A stretch of DNA of 64,000 nt. Origin: Streptomyces stelliscabiei (GTDB lineage: Bacteria > Actinomycetota > Actinomycetes > Streptomycetales > Streptomycetaceae). Below are positions 32,952 through 41,182 of this stretch, in pieces. The notes beneath the pieces were generated by a model. That model saw nothing but the letters and a program-made list of their open reading frames with translations, made no database searches and had not been told where the DNA came from. Position 1 is the stretch's first letter; each line of letters begins with the position of its first letter. The position numbers and the translations under genes were made by a program. The DNA is taken from positions 5,456,001 to 5,520,000 of the forward strand of contig NZ_JADBGF010000001.1 of assembly GCF_014873495.1 (NCBI RefSeq), given 5' to 3'.

Positions 32952-35879
32952 ATGAACGCACGGCTGGCCCTGCTCAGCACGGTGGATCCCGGCGTCGCGG
33001 AGAGCGAGGTCTTCCGGCTGGCGCTCCAGCACGCGGTCGGGGAGCTCAACGCCCTCGGGGCGATGATCCATCTGCGGGGGCCCATGTCGGCCCTGCGTCT
33101 GGTGTCGGTGACCGGTCTGCCGCCCGCCCTCACCCGCCCCTGGGAGATCATCGACCAGGAGGGGCCGCTGCCCCCGGCCCGCGCCCTGCACCAGGGCAGC
33201 GGGGTGTGGTCGCCGCTGGGTTCCATGGCCCTCGCCTGGCCCGGCAGCGGGCTCGCCGCGTTACCCGTCTCCGGCTGTGACCGCACGATCGGCGCGCTCA
33301 CCGTCCTCACCGGCGACCGGGGCGAACCCACCGGTCTGGAATGGGACTTCCTGCGGGAGGTCGTCGACTGGACCGAGGACCGCATGGCGCAGGCGCCCCC
33401 GCCGTCGGGCCCGGCCCAGCCCGAGCCGAGCGGCGAACGGCTGCGGCAGGCGCTGAAGGAGGTCAGCGTCGGCTCCTGGGACTGGGACATCCGCACCGGC
33501 GACCTGATCTGGGACGAGGCGGCCCTGGAGCTGTACGGCACCAGGCAGGCCGAGTTCACCGGCCAGATAGAGAACTGGATGCGGATCGTCCACCCCGACG
33601 ACCTCGCCCCGACCCTGGCCGCGGCGGAACGCGCGATCCGCGAACACGGCGTGTACGAGGCGGAGTACCGCGTACGACGCCTCGACGGCACCTGGGGCTG
33701 GACGCGCGCCCGCGGCCGGGCGACCTACGACCGGGACGGCCTGCCCCAGCGGATGATCGGCGTCGGCTGGGAGAGCAACGAGTCGCGGACCGCGCGGGAC
33801 GCGCTCGGCCGGGCCCTGCGGCACATGAGCGACGGCTTCCTCGCCGTCGACGACGACTGGCGCATCACCTTCGCCAACCTGGAGGCGGAACGCACCCTCG
33901 GCCTCTCCGAGGAGGAGCTGTTCGGACGGCTCCTGTGGGACCTGCCCTCCGTGCGCGAGACCCCCTGCCTGGAGAGCCGCTGCCGGGAGGCCGCCGCCGA
34001 GGAGAGGCCCGCCGGGTTCGACGTCCACGTGCCCGACAAGGACCTCGTCTACCACCTGCGGCTGGTCCCCGGTCCCGACGGCCGCACCATCTACTTCAGC
34101 GACGTCACCGACAAGCGGCGGCACGAGGAGGAGCGCCGCGAGGCCGAGCGTGCCGCCTCCGAACGGGCCCACCGCATCGCCGCGTTGACCGCCGCGCTCG
34201 CCAAGGCGACCACCTCGCAGGACGTCGTCGACGCGGTCGCGCTGCGGGTCCTGCCGCCCTTCGCCGCCGCCGGGCTGCTCGTCCAGACCGTGGAGAACGG
34301 CCGTCTGCACAACGTCGGCGCCGTCGGCTACGCCGCCGAGTTCATCCACCTCGTCAACCACCGCCCCAGAAGGCCCTACGGCCCGGCCTGGGACGCCATC
34401 AACACCGGCACGCCGATCTTCATCTCCTCACCGCGGGAGTACGCCGAGTACGTCCCCCAGCACGCCGACCTGCCCGCCCGCTCGGGCAAGCAGGCCTGGG
34501 CGTTCCTGCCGCTGACCGCGTCCGACCACACCTTCGGCGTGTGCGTCGTCTCCTTCGACCGGCCGCGCCGCCTCACCGACGAGGAACGCACCCTCCTCAC
34601 CGCCATCAGCGCGCTCCTCGCCCAGGCCCTGGAACGCGCCCGGCTCTACGACCTCGAACACACCCGGTCCCGCGAACTCCAGCGCGCCCTGCTGCCCCAG
34701 GACCTGCCCGCCCTCGCCGCCTGCGAGTCCGCGGCCCGCTACCTCCCGGCCGGGCAGGGCATGGACGTCGGCGGCGACTGGTACGACGTCATCCCGCTCT
34801 CCAGCGGACAGGTGGCCCTCGTCGTCGGCGACGTCATGGGCCACGGCCTGTCCGAGGCCGCCACCATGGGCCGCCTGCGCACGGCCGTGCACACCCTCGC
34901 GGACCTGGAACTGCCCCCCGACGAGATCATGAGCCACCTCAACGACATCGTCGGCTCCATGGGGGAGGAGTCGTACGTCACCTGCCTGTACGCCCTCTAC
35001 GACTCCACCACCCAGGTCTGTTCCCTGGTCCGCGCCGGACACCCGCCCCCGGCCCTGGTGTGCCCGGACGGGACCGTGCGCTTCCCGGAGTGGACCGCCG
35101 ACCCGCCGCTCGGTGCCGCCGAGCCGCCGTTCGAGGCGGTGGAGCTGAGCGTGCCCGAGGGCAGCCTGCTCGTGCTCTACACCGACGGTCTGGTCGAGTC
35201 GGCGAAACGCGGCATTGACGAGGGCATGGCCGACCTGGCCCGTCTCCTGCGCACCGCCCACGAGGACGGCACCGCCGCCGACCTGGAACGCCTCTGCGAC
35301 ACCCTCACCCACGGCCTGCTTCCCGCCGAGCACGCGGCGGCGGACGACGCGGCCTTCCTCGTCGCCCGCCTGCACGCCCTGACCGGCGACCGGATGGCCT
35401 CCTGGTCCCTGCTGGACGACCCGCGGGCCGCCGGGCAGGCCCGCCGCCATGTCCGTGAGCAGCTCGCCGCCTGGGGCCTGGACGACCTGGCCCCGACCAC
35501 CGAACTCCTCGCCAGCGAACTCGTCGGCAACGTCGTACGCCACGCCAAGGGCCCCGTCCGGCTGCGCCTGCTGCACGGCTCCGCGCTGGTCTGCGAGGTC
35601 TTCGACGGCAGCCTCACCATGCCCCGCATACGCCGGGCCACCGACACCGACGAGGGCGGCCGGGGTCTGCAGCTGATCACCGCGCTCTCCCAGCGCTGGG
35701 GCACCCGGTACACGCCGACCGGCAAGTGCATCTGGACCGAACAGTCCCTCACCGGCCCCGAGCACACCCCACCGCCGGACCCGCTGGAGCACCTGCTCCT
35801 GATCCCGGACGACTTCGACGGCGACCTGGACGCGCTGTCCTTCGAGGACCTGGACATCGGCCCGGGCCACGGCGGGTAG
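32952..35879 (+). CDS. Multi-sensor SpoIIE-type phosphatase with ATPase domain
   Basis: 975 aa. An N-terminal GAF-like region (about 1-130) is followed by PAS 1 at about 161-275 (S-W-D-W-D-I-R-T-G...W-M-R-I-V-H-P-D-D), PAS 2 at about 280-385 and GAF at about 405-570. A PP2C SpoIIE phosphatase follows at 575-810 (G-M-D-V-G-G-D-W-Y-D-V, V-G-D-V-M-G-H-G). A HATPase domain at 815-935 resembles anti-sigma kinases (E-L-L-A-S-E-L-V-G-N-V). Such proteins dephosphorylate anti-anti-sigma factors and may also bind or phosphorylate them, linking signals to sigma-factor release; the PAS and GAF parts should sense a small ligand or redox state. No membrane segment is present, so it is cytoplasmic. Leu104 is a TTA codon (33261-33263), so translation should depend on bldA. 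Confidence 0.92.
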   Translation: MNARLALLSTVDPGVAESEVFRLALQHAVGELNALGAMIHLRGPMSALRLVSVTGLPPALTRPWEIIDQEGPLPPARALHQGSGVWSPLGSMALAWPGSGLAALPVSGCDRTIGALTVLTGDRGEPTGLEWDFLREVVDWTEDRMAQAPPPSGPAQPEPSGERLRQALKEVSVGSWDWDIRTGDLIWDEAALELYGTRQAEFTGQIENWMRIVHPDDLAPTLAAAERAIREHGVYEAEYRVRRLDGTWGWTRARGRATYDRDGLPQRMIGVGWESNESRTARDALGRALRHMSDGFLAVDDDWRITFANLEAERTLGLSEEELFGRLLWDLPSVRETPCLESRCREAAAEERPAGFDVHVPDKDLVYHLRLVPGPDGRTIYFSDVTDKRRHEEERREAERAASERAHRIAALTAALAKATTSQDVVDAVALRVLPPFAAAGLLVQTVENGRLHNVGAVGYAAEFIHLVNHRPRRPYGPAWDAINTGTPIFISSPREYAEYVPQHADLPARSGKQAWAFLPLTASDHTFGVCVVSFDRPRRLTDEERTLLTAISALLAQALERARLYDLEHTRSRELQRALLPQDLPALAACESAARYLPAGQGMDVGGDWYDVIPLSSGQVALVVGDVMGHGLSEAATMGRLRTAVHTLADLELPPDEIMSHLNDIVGSMGEESYVTCLYALYDSTTQVCSLVRAGHPPPALVCPDGTVRFPEWTADPPLGAAEPPFEAVELSVPEGSLLVLYTDGLVESAKRGIDEGMADLARLLRTAHEDGTAADLERLCDTLTHGLLPAEHAAADDAAFLVARLHALTGDRMASWSLLDDPRAAGQARRHVREQLAAWGLDDLAPTTELLASELVGNVVRHAKGPVRLRLLHGSALVCEVFDGSLTMPRIRRATDTDEGGRGLQLITALSQRWGTRYTPTGKCIWTEQSLTGPEHTPPPDPLEHLLLIPDDFDGDLDALSFEDLDIGPGHGG

Positions 35880-35910
35880 CCCCGGCGGCCGAGGACACCC
35901 GGACATGCGA

Positions 35911-35953
35911 AACCCCGGGGTGCCCGCCGTGGAGGGGCGGGCACCCCGGGGTT
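35911..35953. terminator. Perfect 18-bp hairpin between convergent genes
   Basis: aaccccggggtgcccgcc (35911-35928) pairs fully with ggcgggcaccccggggtt (35936-35953), loop gtggagg. It lies between the phosphatase (ends 35879) and the peptidase (ends 36008), and can stop both. Confidence 0.92.
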
Positions 35954-36007
35954 CGTGCCGGCCGGTCGGATCACCGACCGGGCCGCGTCACCGACCGGGC
36001 AGGCCGG

Positions 36008-37663
36008 TCAGCGGACGACGCCGAGGCTGTCGACGCGCTCGTTGACGCCGTTGCGGAGTTCGCCGAGCGTCGTGCCGGGCGGGGCCGTCTTCGGGGTGGA
36101 GGACGGCGGCTGGGTCTCGTCCGCGCAGGTGGTGCCGCGGGCCGGGACCGTCAGGTCGACGAGGTAGTCGATCACCGCGCTGGTCGCGCAGGCGCTGCGG
36201 CCGAAGGCGGTGTGGCCCTCGGCCTCGAACGTCACCAGCGCGGCGTTGTCGAGCTGGTGGGACAGCGCGACCGCGTGCTGGTAGGGGGTGTCCGGGTCAC
36301 CGGTGGTGCCGAGGACCAGGATCGGTGCCGAGCCCTTGGCCCGGAAGGAGCCGTCGTAGCGGCTGGCCTTCTCGGCGGGCCACTGGGCGCACGCGGTGGC
36401 GTGCTGGTGGTCGTAGGTCGGCGGACCGAAGGCCATGGCCGGGCCCAGCAGCGGCGCCGCGGCCGCGTTGGACTCGACGTTCCACTCCAGCTTGCGCAGG
36501 CTCTTGGGGTAGTCCTTGTCGACGCACTCGACGACCACGTTCGGGCCGAGGAAGTCGAAGCTGGCCGGGGACGGCGGGCGCAGCAGGAACGAGGTGTTGT
36601 CCCGCAGCTGCGCCTTGCGCAGGGCCGCACCCAGCGAGGGCCAGATGACCTTGCCCTCGTTGATGTTGAACATCAGCCGGTAGACCAGGGTGTAGCCGTT
36701 GGCCTTGCCGCCGCTCGCGGTGGTCACCGGGTTGGCGTCGAGGTCCTTCTTCAGCTGCTCGAACGCGGCGCGCGGGTCGCCGTCGCCGAAGCCGCAGATC
36801 GGCTGGTCGGAGGCGCACCAGTCGAGGAAGCGGCTCATCGAGCCGTCCAGCGCCAGGTACTGGTCGCGGTCGTAGGCGTAGGGCCGGTAGGCGTACTTGT
36901 ACGGGTCGTACGCGCCGTCGAGTGTCAGCGCCCGCACCCGCTCCGGGAACATGGCGGCGTAGACGGTGCCGATGTACGAGCCGAACGAGCGGCCGTAGTA
37001 CGTCAGTTGCTCCTCGCCGAGTGCCTGGCGCAGCAGGTCGATGTCGCGGGCGACGTACTCGGTGCCGACGTACGGCAGCAGCGAGCCGGAGTTGGTCTGG
37101 CAGGCCGCGTCGAACTCGGCGGCCTCGGTCAGCGCGGGACCGAACGCGTCCGGGCCGGGAACGCCCTTGGCGTCGGTGACGGCCTTGGTGTAGCGGGTGT
37201 CGTCGAAGCAGGTGAGCGCCGAGCTGCGGCCGACACCGCGGACGTCGTAGCCGAAGACGTCGAACGACTCGCGCAGCTTGGCCGGGAGGCCCGCGTAGTT
37301 GTTGCGGACGTAGTCCACGCCGGAGTTGCCCGGACCGCCGGGCTGCATGAACAGCGTGCCCTTGCGCTTCGTCTGGTCGGCGGCCTTCTTGCGGACCACC
37401 GCGAGCGTGATCTTGGTGCCCTCCGGCGCCCGGTAGTCCAGCGGCACGTCCGCGTTGGCGCACTCGAAGCCGCCCTGGCAGTCGGACCAGGTCAGGGACG
37501 GGACGGGAGGCGGTGTGTAGGCCGACTGCGGCTTCTGTGCGGTGTCCTGCGCGGCCATCGCCTGGGTCGCCGTCCCCGTGCCGGCGAGGACGAGGGCGGT
37601 CAGCGCGGCGCCGACGATTCTGAGACGTGAGAAACGTCTGGTTGCGTGGTGAAACGTGGGCAT
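36008..37663 (-). CDS. Secreted tripeptidyl aminopeptidase-like S33 hydrolase
   Basis: 551 aa from the ATG at 37663, with AGGGGG upstream. Signal peptide with two basic residues and a long hydrophobic core (I-V-G-A-A-L-T-A-L-V-L-A-G). The chain is the alpha/beta hydrolase type of the Streptomyces mycelial tripeptidyl aminopeptidases: M-Q-P-G-G-P-G-N-S-G near residue 110, the nucleophile G-R-S-F-G-S-Y-I-G near 220, and the late T-F-E-A-E-G-H-T-A-F-G that carries the His. Four or more Cys in the mature region suit disulfides. The family removes tripeptides from protein N-termini; whether this member does is not shown. It shares a terminator with the phosphatase. Confidence 0.88.
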   Translation of the reverse strand: MPTFHHATRRFSRLRIVGAALTALVLAGTGTATQAMAAQDTAQKPQSAYTPPPVPSLTWSDCQGGFECANADVPLDYRAPEGTKITLAVVRKKAADQTKRKGTLFMQPGGPGNSGVDYVRNNYAGLPAKLRESFDVFGYDVRGVGRSSALTCFDDTRYTKAVTDAKGVPGPDAFGPALTEAAEFDAACQTNSGSLLPYVGTEYVARDIDLLRQALGEEQLTYYGRSFGSYIGTVYAAMFPERVRALTLDGAYDPYKYAYRPYAYDRDQYLALDGSMSRFLDWCASDQPICGFGDGDPRAAFEQLKKDLDANPVTTASGGKANGYTLVYRLMFNINEGKVIWPSLGAALRKAQLRDNTSFLLRPPSPASFDFLGPNVVVECVDKDYPKSLRKLEWNVESNAAAAPLLGPAMAFGPPTYDHQHATACAQWPAEKASRYDGSFRAKGSAPILVLGTTGDPDTPYQHAVALSHQLDNAALVTFEAEGHTAFGRSACATSAVIDYLVDLTVPARGTTCADETQPPSSTPKTAPPGTTLGELRNGVNERVDSLGVVR

Positions 37664-38031
37664 GGGTGTGTTCCCCCTGAGCGGTAGAGACCCCAAGAAC
37701 CCACTGGTCAAGGTGAGTTCGGGGAATGTCTAGCCGAAGAGACGGTAAAAAGGCCAGAGCGGTGCCGTCGTGGCCGAGTTTCCACGCCATCTTTCCACTA
37801 CCCGACGGTAGTTACCGTCCGCGATCACCACTTCGTAACCTGGGAACCCTCACCCTCACCGACGGCACGACCCGTCCGATCGAGAGCCCGGACCTGCCGT
37901 AGCCGGGTCGTGGCCGGACACCGGCCGACGCGAAGGCAGAGTGACGGGGGTCACATGCGGGCATGTCACATCCGGCCCGCCCCGGCCCGTCCTCGTGTTG
38001 TCACCACGGACGACGACACAAGGAGCCCGCC
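37664..38031. other. Intergenic region, 368 bp
   Basis: This holds the promoters of the divergent peptidase and AhpD-like genes. At 37842-37902 one frame reads L-T-L-T-D-G-T-T-R-P-I-E-S-P-D-L-P then stop, which looks like a tail of some lost gene, but no start or family is clear. A direct repeat of GTTACC/GTAACC-type bases occurs near 37810-37840. No hairpin of note. Confidence 0.4.
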
Positions 38032-38505
38032 ATGGAAGCGCGTCTGAACCTGCTCGCCAACCCCGTCGCCGGCAAGCTCGTCAAGCACCTCGTCGCGGCC
38101 GGCCGGGCCGTCGACGACACGGGGCTGCCGGTCACCACCCAGGAACTGGTGAGGATCCGCGCCAGCCAGATCAACGGCTGCGGGTACTGCCTCGACATGC
38201 ACACCAAGGAGGCCGAGCACGCCGGGGAGACCGCCCAGCGGCTGCACCTGGTCGCCACCTGGCGGGAGGCCAAGGTCTTCACCGAGGCCGAGCGTGCCGC
38301 GCTGGAGCTGGCCGAGCAGGGCACCCGCATCGCCGACGCGGCCGGCGGCGTCCCCGACGAGGTCTGGGAGAACGCGGCCAAGCACTTCGACGAGGGCCAG
38401 CTCATCGCCCTGGTGGCGCTCATCGCCCTCATCAACACCTTCAACCGGCTGAACGTCATGGTGCGGCAGCCGGCGGGCGACTACCAGGTCGGCATGTTCG
38501 GCTGA
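38032..38505 (+). CDS. AhpD-like carboxymuconolactone decarboxylase family protein
   Basis: 157 aa from the ATG at 38032, with AGGAG at 38021. The signature is C50-G-Y-C53-L-D-M-H57, the CxxC and His motif of AhpD-type alkylhydroperoxidases, which use it as a redox relay in peroxide reduction. The helical pattern and C-terminal L-I-N-T-F-N-R-L-N-V agree with the family. Cytoplasmic. No AhpC is near, so the electron partner is elsewhere. It converges with the 38525 gene with only 19 bp between. Confidence 0.9.
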   Translation: MEARLNLLANPVAGKLVKHLVAAGRAVDDTGLPVTTQELVRIRASQINGCGYCLDMHTKEAEHAGETAQRLHLVATWREAKVFTEAERAALELAEQGTRIADAAGGVPDEVWENAAKHFDEGQLIALVALIALINTFNRLNVMVRQPAGDYQVGMFG

Positions 38506-38524
38506 CCCGGGCGGGGCGGTCGCG

Positions 38525-38875
38525 TCACGACCCGTCGCGTTGGGCGAACTGCAGGGAGAGGGCCCGCAGGACGTCGGCGGTCGTGGTGTCGGTCCGCCCC
38601 TCGTCGTGCACCTCGGCGAGGTGGACGAAGGCGTACGAGAAACAGTTGACGAGGCCCACGATCGCCGGTCCCAGGGCATCCGTGATGATGACGGTGGCCT
38701 CCTGGGCGCTCGCCTCGGCGGGCAACCTGATCACGGGAAGGGTCTCCGTGAGCAACGCGGAGATCGCTCCCGTCAACGCCACCTCGTCGCCGGGATGCTC
38801 GCGGACCTGCCGCCGCATCTCGATCGCCTCGGTGAGGATGCCCACGACTCGCCGCATGATCTCGGATTGCTCCAC
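38525..38875 (-). CDS. Hypothetical helical protein
   Basis: 116 aa, acidic, all-helical by look, beginning M-E-Q-S-E-I-M-R-R-V-V-G-I-L-T-E-A-I-E-M-R-R-Q. The middle has V-I-I-T-D-A-L-G-P-A-I-V-G-L-V-N-C-F-S-Y-A-F. No signal, no membrane run long enough to span, no family recognised. It sits between the AhpD-like gene and the GntR regulator. The codon usage looks normal for the region. Confidence 0.65.
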   Translation of the reverse strand: MEQSEIMRRVVGILTEAIEMRRQVREHPGDEVALTGAISALLTETLPVIRLPAEASAQEATVIITDALGPAIVGLVNCFSYAFVHLAEVHDEGRTDTTTADVLRALSLQFAQRDGS

Positions 38876-38916
38876 GGGGGGAGCCTAGGCCCAACTCGCC
38901 CCTGAGTACCCGACCT

Positions 38917-38943
38917 GGGGCGGACCCGCACAGGGTCCGCCCC
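38917..38943 (-). terminator. Hairpin after the GntR gene
   Basis: ggggcggaccc (38917-38927) pairs with gggtccgcccc (38933-38943), loop gcaca. It is just downstream of the minus-strand GntR gene and upstream of the 38875 start. Confidence 0.8.
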
Positions 38944-38968
38944 CTCAACATGCCTGCGCACGGCCTTT

Positions 38969-39262
38969 TCAGGCGTTCGGTTCACTCTCTTCGGACGCTT
39001 CGCCGACCGGCTGCTCGGCCTGTACGAACGTGCCCTTGATGGGGACCGTGATGACTAGTCCTTGATCGCGGAGTTCGCGGACGGCTCGCCGAATCGTGTT
39101 GACGGCGACGCCGTACTGCTCGGCGAGATCGCGCTCAGCGGCAAGGCGTGCTCCCACGGGCAAGCGGCCCATGCGGATCTGCTCGGCGATGTGGTGCACC
39201 ACCTGGAGATACACGTAGACGTGGCTCGTCGGGTCGGGGCTCCACTCGCGATCGTTAGCCAT
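38969..39262 (-). CDS. Short GntR-type DNA-binding protein
   Basis: 97 aa. Residues 15-80 are a GntR winged helix: Y-L-Q-V-V-H-H-I-A-E-Q-I-R-M-G-R-L-P-V-G-A-R-L, then A-E-R-D-L-A-E-Q-Y-G-V-A-V-N-T-I-R-R-A-V. There is no effector domain. That matches the small GntR proteins that in Streptomyces stand next to a pair of short conserved genes, as here with the interrupted gene 39434-40643 and the gene at 40643. It probably represses its own and the divergent promoter. The 171-bp gap to the divergent gene would hold its operator. Local GC content is a little lower than in the flanks. Confidence 0.88.
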   Translation of the reverse strand: MANDREWSPDPTSHVYVYLQVVHHIAEQIRMGRLPVGARLAAERDLAEQYGVAVNTIRRAVRELRDQGLVITVPIKGTFVQAEQPVGEASEESEPNA

Positions 39263-39484
39263 AGCTGCACGCTAAGGCGGCTGGTAGCAGCGCACCACAT
39301 GAGGGAACGTCCGCATGCAACCCCATGCTTCCGGTTGCTACCTATCGCGTCCTAAGGCAAAGTGGTCACGAAGGACCCCGGCGAGGTGGCTAGACCTCCC
39401 GGGGCACGGCCCACGCTTACAAGGAGCGTCGACATGACCGACCTTAGAGGTCGTCTCATTTGGGCTGTTCGATAGTATGCCGTC

Positions 39485-39838
39485 GTGGGGATCGTTGAGC
39501 GTCTGGTGCCGGATGAGTTGTGGGAGCTGTTCGAGCGGGTCGTGCCGCCTGCTCCGTCGCGGCCGCAGGGCGGTGGCCGACGACGGTACGGGGACCGCGA
39601 GGTGCTGGCGGCGATCGTCTTTGTGGCCACGTCAGGCTGCACGTGGCGGCAGCTGCCCCCGTCGTTCGGGCCATCGGGTCCGACGGCCCACCGGCGGTTC
39701 ACCGAATGGAGCAAGGCCCGGGTGTGGGCCAAGCTCCACCGCCTGGTCCTGGACGAACTCGGTTCCCGCGGTGAACTGGACTGGTCCCGGTGCGCGATCG
39801 ACTCGGTGAACATGCGAGCCCTGAAAGGGGGGACCTGA
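39485..39838 (+). CDS. IS5-family transposase, first frame
   Basis: 117 aa from GTG 39485. It begins M-G-I-V-E-R-L-V-P-D-E-L-W-E-L-F-E-R-V and includes the DUF4096-type N-terminal part, with R-Y-G-D-R-E-V-L-A-A-I-V-F-V-A-T-S-G-C-T-W-R-Q-L-P. At the end C-A-I-D-S-V-N-M-R-A-L-K-G-G carries the first catalytic Asp. An AAAGGGGGG run at about 39825-39833 is a slippery site for the -1 shift to the second frame. The full protein is made only by that shift. Confidence 0.9.
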   Translation: MGIVERLVPDELWELFERVVPPAPSRPQGGGRRRYGDREVLAAIVFVATSGCTWRQLPPSFGPSGPTAHRRFTEWSKARVWAKLHRLVLDELGSRGELDWSRCAIDSVNMRALKGGT

Positions 39839-40287
39839 CAGGTCCGAATCCTGTCGACAGGGGCAAGAAGGGCTCGAAGATCCACTTGATCACCGAGCGA
39901 ACCGGTCTGCCCCTCTCGGTCGGTATCTCCGGTGCGAACCTCCACGACAGCCAGGCACTCGAACCACTGGTCCGTGGTATCCCGCCGATCCGCTCCCGCC
40001 GCGGACCCCGCCGACGCCGCCCCGCCAAGTTGCACGCGGACAAGGGCTACGACTACGACCACCTGCGGCGATGGCTCCGCAAGCGAGGCATCCGCCACCG
40101 CATCGCCCGCAAGGGCATCGAGTCGTCCACACGCCTGGGCCGACACCGCTGGACCATCGAACGCACGATGGCCTGGCTCGCCGGCTGTCGCCGACTTCAT
40201 CGCCGCTATGAGCGCAAAGCCGAACACTTCATGGCCTTCACCAGCATCGCTTGCACCCTCATCTGCTACCGCAGGCTCACCAAATGA
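39790..40287 (+). CDS. IS5-family transposase, second frame
   Basis: The frame continues the catalytic domain after the -1 shift; its own upstream start is probably not used. It reads D-R-G-K-K-G-S-K-I-H-L-I-T-E-R...S-V-G-I-S-G-A-N-L-H-D-S, then H-A-D-K-G-Y-D-Y (second Asp), and R-H-R-W-T-I-E-R-T-M-A-W-L (catalytic Glu region). All three DDE parts are present, so this copy may be active. The stop TGA at 40285-40287 overlaps the ATG at 40284 of the downstream host-gene remainder. Confidence 0.9.
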   Translation: MRDRLGEHASPERGDLTGPNPVDRGKKGSKIHLITERTGLPLSVGISGANLHDSQALEPLVRGIPPIRSRRGPRRRRPAKLHADKGYDYDHLRRWLRKRGIRHRIARKGIESSTRLGRHRWTIERTMAWLAGCRRLHRRYERKAEHFMAFTSIACTLICYRRLTK

Positions 40288-40642
40288 GACAACGTCTTAT
40301 CCCCCGCGCCCTCCAATGGCTGCGCCTCCTCTTCGCCCCCGGCCCCGGCAAACGGCGCCTCCCCCGCCACCGCCCCTACCTCTGCCTGCACGTCACCGCA
40401 GTACGCCACCCCTCCACCCCCGCACCGGCGCCCGCGTTCTCCGGCCTCCCCCGTCGCCGCTCCCCGTACGGCCTTCACGCCCCCATCGACGGCGCAGCCT
40501 CTCCTCTCGTCCGCCCCTACCTCGCCGCCCATGAGGAAGAGGCCGCCCTCCAGCAGCGCCGCCGTCTCGCGCTGGTCCTGGCCGCGGACTTCGGGGTCGA
40601 CCTCGACCAGCACCTGGTCGGCGTAGGGAAGGTGGCTGTCTG

Positions 40643-41026
40643 ATGGGACACCTCGACGGCACACCCGTACCCGGCCGCGCGTCCGCGCCCCGACTCCTGC
40701 CCTGGCCGTCCCCGGAGGGCAAACCCTCCTACCTGGTGACGGACCACCACGGCGGCTACCTCTCCCGCCTCGCCGACGACCTGGAGGCCACCCAGCTCGC
40801 CACCGGCACCGACGTACTCGGCCTCGCCCGGGTGGTGCTGGACGACCCGACCTCGCCGTACACCGAGGTCCGCTACGCGGGCATCCGTCTCGCCGAGTGC
40901 CTCACCGACGCCCTGCGCGTCGCCGAGTCCCGGGGGCTGCGCCTGCCCGTGCCGGACTCCGAGGACGACGAAGCCGTAGAGGAGGCCGAAGCGACCGACG
41001 AGGCAGGACGCGGCATGTCGGCGTAA
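40643..41026 (+). CDS. Small conserved Streptomyces protein downstream of split gene
   Basis: 127 aa. It starts at the ATG of a TGATG overlap with the upstream gene, so the two are translationally coupled. The chain has R-L-L-P-W-P-S-P-E-G-K-P-S-Y-L-V-T-D, then G-Y-L-S-R-L-A-D-D-L-E-A-T-Q-L, and ends acidic (S-E-D-D-E-A-V-E-E). This pattern recurs as the second partner of the GntR-linked gene pair in Streptomyces. No enzyme motif is present. Function unknown; it may act with the split gene in a regulatory unit. Its expression now depends on transcripts from the element or beyond. Confidence 0.8.
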   Translation: MGHLDGTPVPGRASAPRLLPWPSPEGKPSYLVTDHHGGYLSRLADDLEATQLATGTDVLGLARVVLDDPTSPYTEVRYAGIRLAECLTDALRVAESRGLRLPVPDSEDDEAVEEAEATDEAGRGMSA

Positions 41027-41039
41027 CCGGTGGACGCCC

Positions 41040-41096
41040 CGCCTTCCGTTCCGGCCGGCCGGCCGGGACCACGTCGACCGGCCGGAACGGAAGGCG
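41040..41096 (+). terminator. Perfect 19-bp hairpin after the 40643 gene
   Basis: cgccttccgttccggccgg (41040-41058) pairs fully with 41078-41096, loop of 19 bases that itself can fold. It begins 14 bp after the stop codon at 41026. Confidence 0.88.
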
Positions 41097-41182
41097 AACA
41101 ACTCACTGAGCATTTTCAGCGTGACCACCTATCAGGTGCCAGCTCAGTTGCCTCTGGCGTCAAGCACTTGCCGGGGAGGCAG

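Larger units (their letters stand above)
39447..40296 (+). mobile_element. IS5-family insertion sequence (850 bp)
   Basis: Ends are imperfect inverted repeats: left begins gaggtcgtctcatttggg (39447), and the reverse complement of the right end reads gacgttgtctcatttggtg (ending 40296). The core gtctcatttgg is identical. A 3-bp TTA flanks each side (39444-39446 and 40297-40299), a TNA-type duplication. Two overlapping frames encode the transposase. Size, ends and frameshifted DDE transposase fit the IS427/IS1031 group of IS5. Confidence 0.92.
39434..40643 (+). pseudogene. Small conserved gene split at codon 4 by an IS element
   Basis: AAGGAG at 39421 precedes ATG 39434. The frame reads M-T-D and then enters the element; the bases after the element, joined across one TTA, continue L-I-P-R-A-L-Q-W-L-R-L-L-F-A-P-G-P-G-K-R-R. 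The rebuilt chain of about 119 aa carries P-Y-G-L-H-A-P-I-D-G-A-A-S-P-L-V-R-P-Y and A-D-F-G-V-D-L-D near its end. It resembles the short protein that sits beside GntR regulators in many Streptomyces genomes, with unknown function. Removing 39447-40299 restores one open frame, so the gene was intact before insertion. The remaining part could still be made from ATG 40284, which overlaps the transposase stop (ATGA). It ends TGATG with the next gene at 40643. Confidence 0.85.

Noticed and set aside
37842..37902. Possible gene tail L-T-L-T-D-G-T-T-R-P before a stop
   Set aside because: Too short, no start or family; could be chance.
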